From contig NGZR01000002.1 of assembly GCA_002197995.1 (NCBI GenBank), forward strand, positions 8,618,001-8,682,000: a DNA stretch of 64,000 nucleotides, written 5' to 3'. Position numbers and translations under genes: made by a program. This document shows positions 20,649-32,370 of this stretch, in pieces; the stretch's first letter is position 1; each line of letters opens with the position of its first letter. The notes beneath the pieces are model-generated. The model saw only the letters and a list, made by a program, of their open reading frames with translations. It made no database searches and was not told the DNA's origin. The DNA is from Gaeumannomyces sp. JS-464 (taxonomy: Eukaryota; Ascomycota; Sordariomycetes; Magnaporthales; Magnaporthaceae).

Positions 20649-21883
20649 CAGGAAGAGAGTGAGTGGATGGAAAACGAAGACGGGCCGGGCGGCAACATGT
20701 CCCGGGGAGGGAAGCGCTTCTTAAAAGCACAAGGACTCCACCCCCACATCGCAGCTCCCGAAACCTTCATCCGTCGCCATCGACCCCGGCCCAATCAAAC
20801 AGTCAAGCTTTAGGTGCTGTACACTAGGTGCCATGGGATAAGGATGGCTGACCTGCAGGGTGCCCAGACTTTGCACGACATCCTTTGATGGAGAGCGCAG
20901 GCAGCACAGAGCTCCCGACGCTTCCCCAAACGCCCGAAGCTTGGCCGCGGCGAAATGGAACTGGGGTGACCCACCTGCCTGGTCGGGGCCGGCACGGCAT
21001 CCTGCGCGGGTCCTGATTGGCCGGTGGCCATGATTAACACACCACCCGCTGGGCTCGGTTCGGGCAAAGGGGAGTTGAGTCTGTTTGCGTTGCTCGCTTG
21101 GGTGCACCGCAGCGTGGAGCTCTCAACCCCACGCCTCCAAATCATTCGATCCGGCAGCTGCGGATGCTCGCTCGTTCTCCTCTCCGTGTCTGTGGGGGAT
21201 ATTGGGTGGCAGGAAGCAGCCGGAAAAACTGGCTCGCAGGCATCCATTGCAGCAGCAAATTAGAGTCCATCTAACCTTTTGAAAGAGGCGTCATCGGATC
21301 TCGAAGATTGCACCACAATCTCACAAACATGGGACCACGTTCACCACTCGACAGCGAATAAGGACGAAAGGCCCGAGAGCGAAGCGGCCGCGCGGGACCC
21401 CGACAGCCCCAAGCTGCCGGCCCCAACCACAGCGAACCTCCCCGCGTTTTCCTCGCGTCCGGGATTTGGCCCCCGGGAGATCCACCCGCACAGCCTCCCA
21501 CTGCTCCGTTGTCGGCATTGGGTGTGGCGATGACGGCGCGTGGCTGTCGCGTTGTTCGCAGCCCGACAACGGAGGCGACAGCGGCCCGCCCGGTGTCTGT
21601 CGGAAATACCTCGGTGGCCGGGATGGCATTGACAACTACATGCCCTAATGGGCCTCCGGGATTGGAGGAGAGGTAAGTAATCGGGTATCTATTAATCGGC
21701 GTCCTAGCATGAAGTCGTTAATCTATCGTTATGGGAGCTACACAAAAACCGCAGCAGGACACTCCGTTGCGAAAGAACGACTCGTCAAGGGTAATACAAA
21801 GAAAAAAAAAGGGGGTAAGCCGAGCAGAAAATTGAACGACGAAACACATCCAAGCCATCGACGGTGGCGCACCAGATCGCCGC
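20498..21883. other. Intergenic with (TA)n microsatellite
   Basis: A TA dinucleotide run lies at 20619-20645, about 120 bases upstream of the small minus-strand gene. The remainder (to the LOR gene stop at 21884) shows only short frames without motifs. Confidence 0.5.
20619..20645. repeat. (TA)n microsatellite
   Basis: About thirteen TA units in the upstream region of the minus-strand gene at 20.1-20.5 kb. Such a tract would be polymorphic between strains. Confidence 0.95.
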
Positions 21884-22567
21884 TCAAAAGATGAAGCCGC
21901 CGCCCTTGTCGTTGTTCTTCTCGTCCATGGCGATGCACATGGCGACCATGACGGCCATGTCGACGCCGCCGGGCACGACGAGGGCGTACGTCTGCTGGCC
22001 GAACAGGAGGTCGCGCCCGCTGAGCTTGCGCTGGATCGTGCCGACTGTGGCGCCCGTCCTCGTGTCGACAATGTTGGCCGACGTCGAGAACCAGTTGCCC
22101 GCCATCTCGAGCGTCTCGCTGGCGCCGCTGAAGGCGTTCTTGAACGTGGCCGTGGCCTTAGACCCGATCACTGGAATGTAGGGGAGCTGTTTGTTAGCTC
22201 ACCGTCTGTTTGTTTGTCACTTCTGCATAAACCCTTTCCACACGCGGTGACGCCTGCGGAACCTACACTTGAAGCCGCTCTTGACCTCCATCAGCTTCTG
22301 GCCCTGCGGGTCGTTGGCGGCAAAGGTGGTGTGCAGGTGAAAGTGCTCCTTTTGGATGTCGAACAGGTGGCGGCCCTGCATGTCGAACAGCGACTTGCGG
22401 CCCGAGAGCGAGGCGGCCCGGCCCTGGACCCGGAAGATGTCCTGGCCCATGTTGTTCTTGATCTCGAAGCTGTCACCCGAGAGCGACATGACCTTCTCGC
22501 GCAGGATCAGCGTCATGCCCTCGGGCGGCGCGATCAGGTGGGAGTAGAGGCCCAGCGGGGCGGCCAT
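21884..22567 (-). CDS. LURP-one-related (LOR)/Tubby-C-like protein
   Basis: An intracellular protein of the LOR family (Tubby-like beta-barrel with a central helix), found in plants, fungi and bacteria and thought to bind phospholipid or act as a scaffold. It has two exons, 22567-22267 and 22170-21884, with an intron of 96 nt (22171-22266, GTAGGT...CAG) joined in phase for 195 residues. Family features in order are LILREKVMSLSGDSFEIKN, DIFRVQGRAASLSGRKSLFD, GRHLFDIQKEHFHLHTT, SKATATFKNAF, and a C-terminal hydrophobic helix TYALVVPGGVDMAVMVAMCI followed by an acidic/basic end. The start at 22567 (MAAPLGLYSHLI) begins the conserved part; the frame upstream is promoter sequence. Biological role here is unknown. 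Confidence 0.85.
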
Positions 22568-24426
22568 TTTTGCGTTTGTTCGGAGGGGTCCTTGGTCGTG
22601 TCGGTCGTGGGAGACGGGATCGTGGGCCAGCTTGGGTAGGGGTGGGAAACTGAGGGAGGAGGACCGATTGCAGGCGTGCTGGATTGTCTTTGTTCTCGGT
22701 GTTCCCAAGTGAATGGAGGGGGCCAGGAAGTTTAAATACCAACGAGAAACCAAGCGGGAACCGGCGTCAACGACAAAAAAAAGACAAAAAAAAACGCCCA
22801 GCTGGGTGGGTGCCTGAGACAAGCCACAGCGTCACGCCATGATTCCAGATCCGGCGCGCTGTCTAATAAGCCCGTGGTCGTGTGGCAGACACCACGATTT
22901 CCGAGTGCGTCTTGGCAACCTAGGGCTGAATTCGGGTCCTGAGGGATTGGATCAGCGGCGACGGTGACTTCACTGCGGCTGCAGGGTGGCTGTGGCGATG
23001 TGGGTGCGACAGGGGGACCGCAAGCCCTACCCGAGCCAGTCCCCAACCTCAACGCTAAATAAGCATAATTCTGTCAGCGGACCCCCGGTTCTGTGGTACC
23101 AAACAACCGGGAAAGAGAGAGGGACAGGCTATCGAGCTGCTGTCGGACAGAGCAACCTACCACTGGAAGCATGCTTATGCCTGCCTCGCCCTTCAGGACC
23201 GCATGGTCCAGGGGCAAGAACCGTCGCGTTGAAGACGAGCTGCTGCTTCAGGCGGCTGGGTTTCTCGCGGCAGGTCAGGCGCGACCCGTGATTCCCAACG
23301 GCGCTAGCACAGTGATGCATCTCCCAGCCAGCTGGATGTGCTCGAGCTTGTCTTTGGTGGTGCTTGATGCATGGTGGCGTCACTCCGCCTCGGGTGGTGG
23401 CCAATAACAAACCTAGGCACACCCCACTCGACTCACCTCCTCGTGCCCCTAAGGAGCACTCGTTGGCGCGCCGGGGAATTCTACCATGTCAGAAGCGCCG
23501 CTGGAATGGCGATCATCTAACGACACGAACTGCGATGCCGACACGAACTGCGATGCCAATCCAACGGCAATCCTTCCATGCAGTCAGACCCAACTCGAGA
23601 AGGGCGAATGTGACGCTGAGACTGTGTGAAGTGAAGGGCACATAGACGAAGCAGAATCCACTAGCGCCGAGCGACCGACCGAGAACAAAGAACAAGAGGG
23701 CATGAATGGACAAGCCACACAGCATCCGAAGTCGGTGTTCAGAGCTGAGACGAGAACCCAAAGGGACTCGACCGCAAGGCATTTTTGCGGATAGGGCGCC
23801 CAGCGAATAGCAAGGCGCCACAGCCGGTTTTCTCGGCTGTTGCAGACGCTGGCGGCATGCGGGAGGTGGAAACGGCGCGCCAGGGAGGATCGGCTGGCCT
23901 TCAGCCGCAGCGCCACTAGCTCAGGGTTTCGGGGCTGGCCAACGCCCAACCAGCCAGCTGACATGCGATTCCGTCAAAAGGCGCATAGAAGCACATCGGG
24001 GACCGGAGGATAATGTCCAGTCGCATCGAGGAACTCTGCAAGGAGCACAGGCACGAGAATGTGGCGTCAAGGTAGGTGGCGTATCATCCTCTTTGATCAA
24101 GTAATGGATAGCTGGAGGACAGAAAAGAACGTCGTTTGGTATCATGTGATGACTGGTGAGGTGGTGAACCGGTTGCAAATGCACACTTCTCGTCCCTCGC
24201 TGACGCCCAACTCCTCTGTAGAGACCAAAGGCACGGGTTTCCCCAACAACGATGGCACAGACAACAAGAGTATTGAAAAAGGGACTGAGAAAGACAGAGC
24301 CGAGGCAATCGACAAGCTTTTCTCGCATCCTCCCAGAAAACAAGACACAACCCAAACACACCAGTGCACCACGTCAAGAAGCCACAGAAGCATAAACATG
24401 AAACCCATCGCATCACACACTCCGCT
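22568..24426. other. Intergenic
   Basis: No supported gene. The sequence contains two tandem copies of GCCGACACGAACTGCGAT-like sequence around 23519-23555 and a few motif-free frames. It holds the promoter of the LOR gene and the 3' side of the transporter gene. Confidence 0.5.
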
Positions 24427-26068
24427 TCAGACGCGGTTGGCATTGTCCTGCGGCGGGCCCGCGGGCGGGGCGTATCCGCCGGCGCGGACGGCCTCGTCGT
24501 CGGACGACGCCGACTCCTCGTCGACGTCCTTGATGCCCGTGATCTTTGTGACGATCTTCGCGGCGAAGATGTCGGCCGAGACGTTTGTGGCGGTCCGGAA
24601 GCGGTCGACGAACCAGTCGATGGCGATGATGACGCCGTACATGCCCGTGATTGGCACGTCGACCGACTGCGCGATCATGACGGTGAGCACCAGCGACGAC
24701 GACGGGATCGGCGTCGTGCCGATGGACGCGAGCGTCGCCAGCAGCACGATGATGACGTACTTTGTCCCGTCGAGCACGATGCCCTGCGTCTGGGCCAGGA
24801 ACACGACGCAGCAGGGGAAGTAGATGGCGGTGCTGTGGGTGGAGAGTCTGTCAGCTTTTTCCTTTTTTTTTTCTTCTTCTTTTTTCTTTTTCTTTTTTTC
24901 TCTTCTTCTCGGTTGCATCTCTTGCGCTGAAAACTTACCCGTCCATGTTGATCAAGCAACCCAGAGGCACAGTAAACTTTGCAACGGTCTTGGGGACGCC
25001 ACGGGCCACAGCCTCGCGCATGGTGATGGGCAGGGTGGCGGCCGAGGACGCGGTGCCCCAGGCGGTCAGCCAGGCCGGAGCCGACTTGGCCCAGACGGGG
25101 TACGGATTCTCGCGCACGACGCAGACGTAGATGATGGGGATCAGGATGAACAGGTGCAGGAACATGCCGGCCAGCGCGGAGCCGAGCAGCACGCCCAGGT
25201 TCTGGCCGATCTCGGCGATGTTGAGCCGGAACAGGTTGGGCAGGATCAGGAAGAAGACGCCGATGGGGGCGATCTTGATGAGGAAGGTGATGATCTTGGT
25301 CACGAGCTTCTCGATCTCCTCGACCGCCTTCATGATCGAGCCCATGGGATCCAGCAGGTAGCCGACGACGCACGCGACGATAAGGATGGCGAGCAGGCCG
25401 TCGTTAGCGAGCGACGTGAAGATGTTGTTGGTGACAAAGGACCGGAACATCTCGACGACGACGACGTGCGCCTCGAACGCCTTGCGCTCCTTGACCGTCT
25501 TGTCGAGCGCGTCGGTCAGCTCCAGCGCCGAGCCCGTGACCTCGATCATGAGGCGGCGCCAGACCAGGTCAACAAGGATGCACGTGTGCACGATAGCGAT
25601 CATGGTCGTGAAGACGTAGTAGCCGACCGTCCACCGGGCCAGGACGGCGCCGTTGCCCGTCATCTCGCGCAGGCGCACGATGGCGAGGATCATGGCCGTG
25701 ATGATGAGCGGCATGACGACGGCCCGCAGCGCGCGCAGCCATAGGTCTCCGGGGATCATGACCAGGTCCACGACGGCCTTGGGCACCTTCTTGACCTGCG
25801 TCGTCACGGCCATGCCGATGGCGATAGCCAGCACGGCCGCGATGATGATCTGGATGGCCGAGCCGGGCGTCTTGGCCGAGTCGACCAGGGCCCGGTGCCA
25901 CGGCCTCCGCTGCCGGCCCGCGAACTCGTCCACCGGCTGCTGCTGGCCCGTCTGTGTGCCGTTGAGGCTGGAAGAGTCCTGCCGCGCCATGTTGTCCATA
26001 GCCACCTTCTTCTCGTCCGCCGACGGGGACGTCGGGCCGGTGCCGATCGGCCCCTGGTTCGAAGCCAT
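24427..26068 (-). CDS. SLC1-type dicarboxylate/amino acid:cation symporter
   Basis: A plasma-membrane carrier of the DAACS/SLC1 family that takes up dicarboxylates or acidic/neutral amino acids with Na+ or H+. It has two exons, 26068-24939 and 24832-24427, with an intron of 106 nt (24833-24938) that splits the Gly codon of the NMDGTA motif in phase, for 511 residues. A 60-residue polar N-terminus is followed by helices beginning AIQIIIAAVLAIAIGM and MPLIITAMILAIVRL. The family serine-rich loop SSAATLPIT (hairpin 1) and the NMDGTAIYFPCCVVFLAQ unit (helix 7) are both present, then STIGTTPIPSSSLV-like hairpin 2 (seen as ASIGTTPIPSSSLVL) and the MYGVIIAIDWFVDRFRTATN segment. The intron carries a long polypurine tract. 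The gene is intact. Substrate cannot be assigned from sequence. Confidence 0.92.
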
Positions 26069-28990
26069 CGTGAGTGGTGTGCCGGGAAGACTCTAAGAGA
26101 GTTTCTCCTTCTGCTGTTGGTTCTTCACTCCCCTCTCGTTATTGCTCCTCCTTCACTAGGCTGAAGAGGCGGCGGTTCTCGACCAACACGAGGCTGGGAG
26201 AAGTGGCAGGCAGGGTGGGATGCAGTCCAGCAGGAGGACGAGGTAAAAGAAAAGAACAAGAAGGGCGCAACAGTGACACGAGCAAAGGTGTGCTTGCTGT
26301 TGCAGGACCGGGCAGACGTGGGTGAGGCGAGCACGACAGAGAAAGCGTCCCGAGGGGGCAGATCTGCGGCGGCTGCGGGCGTGCTATATACCCGGGGTTA
26401 GGATCGGAAAGCAGAGGCCCAACGGATCGCGACAGATTACGACCCCGTCTGCTAATCAAAACTGCCAAATGCACAAGAGAGATACGACCCTTGCTCGCCC
26501 GAAGTGTTTGCCTTCGCCGAGGAGTGGGGAGATGGGAAGGGGGTGGGAACACAGAGAGCGAGCGCAGCGAGTGCTTGTTCCTCTTACTTCTCGCTTCACA
26601 ATCTTGCGATGGGCTCCTCCCCCATAAACGCAAGCGCACCGAGTCGCCACTTTCGGCCACCGACTTGCCACGCATGTGTCCTGAGGGGGGTTTTTTTTTA
26701 TCGTCGGCCAAGAGCTGCGGGCGCCGGGCTGGCGGGAACCCAGCAGCTAACAGCAGCGGACGAGCCGTGGCAGAAAGCAGGGTTGACGGGCGCATGTGCC
26801 AATAAAAAGGACCAAACCCCACAGATAACTGCGTCCTGCGGGAATCAAGAAAGTCTTGGAGGGAGGCGGGTTGGCGTCTTGTCGGTTTAGGAAGGTCGGC
26901 GGCCGGATGGGGTAAGCATCCAATCACATCACACGCGGCCGTTCATCCCCTGTTAGATTTTCCCAATCGTATGGACCCGGGAGCGCGTGGTGGACGAGCG
27001 GCACAAGTGGGACACGGGGACCTGGAGGGTCTTGAACAGACGTGGGCTACAGGCATCAGGCATCGGAGAGCGCGTTCCATTCTGGGGCAATTTCGAGAGA
27101 GGGCTCCTGGGCGAGAGGCGCTGCCTCGGCCGGCGTGTTGGTCTGGGGAGGAGGCCAAAAGCAAAACGAAAGGCATGCTCGCCCGCGAGAGGAACGTTAC
27201 GAACATTGGCGCCCAGACCTTAGGTCGCAAGCCACTCTCGTCATACCCGGGCCTTGTGCCCCCCTCCCACAAGGGCAGGCAGAAGAGGCGGCAAGACCAG
27301 CCGCCGGATCAGGCAGCTGCCAAAACAAGCACGAGGTCAGCAGACGGAGAGCGGTGGCCAGACGGGCGCGGGAAAAGGGGTGACAACATCACAAAAATGA
27401 TATATATAATAACCGGATCCGGCGGCACATTTTGTGGACGCCGAGGGGCTGGGCGCCTCTGGGCAGCTGAGCGAAGCGGGGTCCGCCGAGCCTTGGTCTC
27501 GAGCACGCGGGCCACTCAGGGGCCCGCCCGGCCCTTCCTCGCCGCCTCAGTGGCTTCTTGTCTGGCCTTGCCTCCCCACACCAAGCCCGGCGCTAGGCTA
27601 GGATTCTGACGAGGTGATGCCGTTCGGTGGCCCGTTGGCTGTTTGGTCGTTGGGCGGCCTTCCCCAACTGGCCGCCGTTTCTTTCTGCTTGCTGGCGCTG
27701 GCTGCTTATGCCCTGCTGTTGTGCCTCTCTCGCTCACGCTTATCATCTTGTCCTTTTCTCGGCGCGTCGATTAGGGCGTCTTGGCAGCTGCAATAGGAGC
27801 TTCTTTCTCCTCCATGATTGGGGAAGCCCCGCGCTTCTCGAGTCTTGGCGTCTTGGTCTTCTTGGGGCCTCGGCCCAGTGGGGATGGTTTGCTGCTTTTT
27901 GCTTTCCACACGGTTCATCTCGTTCGGTGTCCAGATTTGGCTTGGCTTCTGTGGGACATGCCATGGAAACTGGGACGAACGCAACGAGGCTCTCGCGCGC
28001 GTGTGTGTGCAGCATGGAGCGAATAGCAATCCGAGGGGCTGAAGATGGCGCTGGCAGTTGCCTGCTGTGGGCCAGCCGCCCATTATCCAATCATGCAGGC
28101 TCCTTCGCTCCGCGGCTGCCAGTCCCGAGCGCTTGCACCCTATGCTTCGTCCCAGCCTTCCATCATCGTGCCGAAGCCGCCTATTTCCGCTTGCCATCCC
28201 ACCTAAAAACGAAAAACGCAGCACGGAGAATTTCCAGCCTGCCGCATCCCTGTCGTCCCCAGCTGCCATGCTTCTTCCCTCCCTGCATCCATTAGTGATT
28301 GCACATGTCCCTCTCCATCCGCCGAAGCGCCCTACGCTGCAGATATTCATGGCTCCAGTCCTCGTAAAATTTACGTTGCGGGAACGCCTGATAATAAGCC
28401 GCACTCCATGGTCCGTCCGCCTTGAAATTGTCTGCCCCAGAACTCCAGACCCCCACCTCGAGACTGCTTTCCGACGTTTCCCGGCCCGCCTGCTGCTGCG
28501 ACAAATTTGCTCCTCCGCGCAGAGATCAAATTCACCAGATCTTGTTTCCCCATGGGCAATCGGCAGGTCGAGAGATTCAATGACAAACAGAAAAGAACAC
28601 GGCCGAGGTCTCGACCATGGACGATGACAATGCCCGTTAATGGCCGAGCCCTATTCCACTCATCTCTCTCCGCACAATGGCTCCTGGTTCTCTCGAAATC
28701 TTCAGTCTCTCCCACCGAGCCCGCTGCCCGGCAACAACTTCAACTGGCATACAAGGGCTGCTGCATGCGCTTTAACACTGCGAGCATGAAGCTGCCGTTC
28801 TGCGCCGATCCTCGACCAGGAAAAATAACACCAGGCCGCATGCGCACCACAAGCCGTCTACACGTCTTCTAGAAGGTCCCAGGAGAAACCGATCTTTTGC
28901 CGCCCCCACACATCTTCCCTCCGGATACTTGTGGTTGACAAAATCTGGCAAGCCTTTCCAAGGAGGCGATGTCTGTCAGGTCCTCGACCT
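26069..28990. other. Intergenic
   Basis: No supported gene in 2.9 kb. A 262-codon minus-strand frame (26139-26927) runs through the transporter's upstream region and is Pro/Ser-rich without motifs; plus-strand frames at 26971-27609 and 27627-28295 are equally featureless. ATG-less pyrimidine-rich stretches near 27280 and 28900 could be promoters. Confidence 0.4.
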
Positions 28991-30080
28991 GCCCTAGTGT
29001 CCGCACTCAAGGACGATATCCTTGATCCTCTTGAGCGCGTTCATTGCCTCGTTCTCGTCCCAGAGCTACTCCAAGCTAGAGAGCACAACCTCGACCACCG
29101 CAGCCATCCTCACGGCTCTAGGTCGAGCGCATGGAGGCTGTGCCCCCCACCCGCGCACTCGGCACGCCCCTCATGCCGCCATATCCTCCCTGGTAATGAG
29201 AAGGGGATAGGCGTTAGAGGAATGTTTGTGGAGTAGAGCGGAGGGCGTAGAGGGGCCCAGCTTGCGTTGGTGATAAGCACATCTCTAAGCGGAAGAGAAG
29301 GTCTGTGGTGCAGGTAGTCAGTCGCCTTGGCGTTTGCTGGCAGCTCGATCCCGCCAGGCAGCTTCGCGCCCTTGACGCCGAGGATCCCAATGACTAGGAC
29401 GTCGTCCCGGCCTGCGAGGCACTACATGGTTGAAGGCATATTGGAGTAGTCGTGCTCGCTTGTGCCCTGTCCCGTGAACACGAGTTTTCTCTTCTCATCC
29501 TGCAGCCCGCTTCCTCTCCATCGCTAATAGCGGCTTTCGACCTCGAAATTACGCTGGCGGTGCCCAGTCAGCGTCGTGTAGCCCTCAAGCGGTAGTGCCC
29601 CCATGAACTAGACGTTCTCGAGCCCTCATCGCAAGCCAGAAGCGTCACCTCGCCCGACGCCTGCCAGGTGATGTCCGTGTAACCAACCGCCCCGTGCATG
29701 CATCCTGTCCTCGAGGAACCCCTGTCCATGTGCGTGGCCGTCTTGGCCGACGCGACGGGGCTCTTGCCGCGCCGCCGCTCGTGTCGCTCGCGGCCCCAGG
29801 CGACGGACTCGGCAGCGCACGGTACCACCGGTGGCGACGCGCCCGCGCTCGGGACAGCCAGCACCATCGCTACCGCGCGACGAACAGGCAGTTTCTTCTT
29901 GTAGCCTCGGGCCAGAGGTGCCCCGTCTTGCAGCGGCAACGCGCCGCCCGCCATGATCTTACCCGAGACCACGGCACGGCGGTCGCGCAAGTACTCGCGT
30001 AGACCAGCCCGAGGGCCCGCCCTGCACGTGTCGTCGGCGTAGGGCGTGGGCCTCCCTCGCGGAGTAAGGCCATGCGACAG
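28991..30080 (-). pseudogene. Possible decayed gene of unknown family
   Basis: On the minus strand several frames look protein-like but are broken. From right to left they read KIMAGGALPLQDGAPLARGY (about 29,950), HGAVGYTDITWQASGEVTLL (about 29,670), EGYTTLTGHRQRNFEVES (about 29,570), KLVFTGQGTSEHDYSN (about 29,480) and LAGRDDVLVIGILGVKGAKL (about 29,380), ending near PLTPIPFSLPG (about 29,200). At least two stop codons and several frame changes separate the blocks. I do not recognise the family. The blocks have ordinary amino-acid composition and a consistent order on one strand, which argues for an old coding sequence rather than chance, but this is inference. Confidence 0.3.
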
Positions 30081-31714
30081 GCCCTCTACTTGTGCGGAAA
30101 GTCGTCATCCAAGCTTCTGCCCGCTGAGGAGGGTCGGGTGGGCGGCGGAAGGGCCTGGAGCGATGGAGGATGCGGTCGGACTCGGAGACGCAGGACTAGC
30201 CAGATCTCGAAGGGGCGCGAGGTCGGGTGCTTGACGGCGCGGAGTACAGGTGCTGCGCTGCCTGGCGGCGAGCAGGCCATGGCAGTCACCACGGGCTTTT
30301 CGTCTTGTGGCGTGGGTTTCTGAGGCAAAGTAGATGGAGGGGAAACGAGGAGGGGTAGAGACACGAATACAGACCAGGACTAAATTTAACGCGCGGGCAT
30401 CCTTCATGCAAGACCGACCGTCTATGTCTCCCAAGCGCGTCACGCCGACACCGAGGGCCATATCCTCACGAAGATGGATCTTAGCGGCACAAAGGAACGC
30501 AGCATTGACTGGCTTAGATTGTTGCCCTCGGGAGTTCGCCATAAGCTAACTCTGATACATGCGTACAATATCTATCCTCTTTGTCCTGCCCTTCCAGGCC
30601 CAATGACACCGCGCGAGCGGCGCAACCAAACCCTAGGCATCCGACAGCGAAAATGTAATCGAGTTGTAATTAATTGACCTCCACTGGGCAGGAAGACAAC
30701 CCTCTGTAACTGAGCTGAACCCCAGGATCCGCCCCGGGCGGTTTGGCTGTAGGTTGTTTTTTGATCTAGCGTCGGGTCTGCAATCCAAAGCCACGCCTTT
30801 TGCCAGGAACCGTTGATCGACGCCAATTTACTACATGGCAAGAACACCAACCAGAAAGATTGTACTCTTCTTCGTGATCCGGCTCCTCCAGAACTTGGAA
30901 GCCAGTGATGAGTAGATCATAGAAGAGCCTATCCGGCCACCAAGGGCGGTCGGATAATGATTTTGATCTTGCGTTGAAAGTGGCCTCAGAGGAACAGTCT
31001 TCACAAGGAGGCGTGTATCGTCGAACGCAGCCGGGGGCAATAACTCATTGGCCCGGAGCTGGGGATGTGCACTTGCTCTGCTCCGGTCTTCCGCGGGTCT
31101 GGAAGTCGGCTCTTCGAACTCGTGGTTCGTCCACTGGGGGAGGGAGGGGAAGGGGAGGGGAGGGGGAGGGACTTCTGATTTTGCGCCGTAGTAAACATCG
31201 GTGAGTAGGGTTCGATCACCGATGCCTCACCGCCACACGAACGCATCTAGAAGAGGGACTTGTATGACCCAATGGTTAGTGGGGGGCTGTACCTGAACCG
31301 TAGTATCTGAGCTTCCTCTCTGTGGAAGCCAGTTGTTCAACGGCGCGTGCGTCGGCTTCGGCTATCGTCCGTGGCGGACCATGGGCGATCGTCGAGGCCT
31401 TGGTTGATCTTGCGTCCGCTAATTCCCTAAAGATGACACTGGCATCAGTAATAGTTTCTGTTAGGGGCGCTGTGGGATAAAGTGCTGAGTGAAACATTTG
31501 TGTGAGCTGTCCGCGCCCGTGGTTCCGAGATTCCTCCTGTGATGAGGAAGTCGGCATTGCGGACGTACGCAGGCCCGGGGGATCCGCCAAGGGCGGCTTG
31601 CCTCGAGGCCGTGCTTGATCTTGCGCTGTCTGGTACTTCCAAGGCCGACGACGGAGCCAGGAAAGTATTGCCAGCGCGTGCATCCCCGAATCAAGGGAAT
31701 ATTCTCGACAGCCT
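30081..31714. other. Unassigned, leading into the tandem array
   Basis: No gene recognised. GGGGA-rich simple sequence lies at 31137-31171. From about 31320 the sequence begins to resemble the degenerate array to the right (GGTTGATCTTGCG and GCTTGATCTTGCGCTGTCTGG near 31,402 and 31,604), so the array probably started further left and has decayed. Confidence 0.4.
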
Positions 31715-32370
31715 TTTTGTCTCTCCATTGGAGGTCAGAAGTTGGCGCCGAGCCGTGACCTGGAGAAGCACTTGGGGGGGCGGCTTTCCAGCGGTTGCTC
31801 TGCGCTGCCTGGTTGCTCTTCCGAGTGCGCGAGGCGGTCTGGAAGAGTTGCGACAGGGCGTCTGAGCCCATCTCTCAAGAGGGGGAATGTTTTCAGCAAT
31901 TTTCTGACTCTCCACGGCGGAGGTCGCGAAAGTGATGCCGAGCCGGGACTCTGATCCACGTTTGACGGCTTCACCAGAGCCGGTTGATCTGCGCCGCCTG
32001 GTTACTCTCCTAGCGCGCGAGGCGGTCTGGGAGAGCATTGGGCAGCGCCTGCAATCCATGTTGAGGGAGGGATATAGGGATATTGAGGTAATGTGCTCTT
32101 GTAACGCCTCTGATTCTCGAGGGGAGGTCGGGAAGTGATACCAAGCTGGTTCGATCTGCGCTGCCTGGTCACTCTTCGAGTGCGCGAAGCGGTCAAGAAG
32201 AGCATGTGGCAGCGCCTAGATCACGGGAGGGGAGAGGTGTTATCTGCAATTTTCTGATTCTCCATAGGAGATCGAGAAGTGATGCGGAGCCGGAGCTCTG
32301 GATCCACGTTTGACGGCTTCACCAGAGATGGTTGATGTTGCTCTGCAATTTTGTTTCAAGGCCACGCTTA
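31715..32370. repeat. Degenerate tandem array, about 4 units of 120-210 bp
   Basis: Units begin with TTTCTGAYTCTCC...GGAGGTCG.GAAGTGATGCCGAGCCGG-like sequence. They continue with GATCCACGTTTGACGGCTTC, GGTTGATCTGCGCYGCCTGG, and GTGCGCGAGGCGGTCTGG, and end with a GGGAGGG...GCAATT segment. Approximate units are 31715-31900, 31901-32108, 32109-32250 and 32251-32370. Units 2 and 4 share GATCCACGTTTGACGGCTTC exactly; units 1 and 2 share CGCGAGGCGGTCTGG exactly. Different units have lost different internal parts. No convincing open frame runs through all units. Confidence 0.75.

Noticed and set aside
24675..25373. 232-codon open frame overlapping the SLC1 transporter
   Set aside because: It lies in another frame of the same strand, crosses the intron, and has only Arg/His-rich low-complexity sequence.
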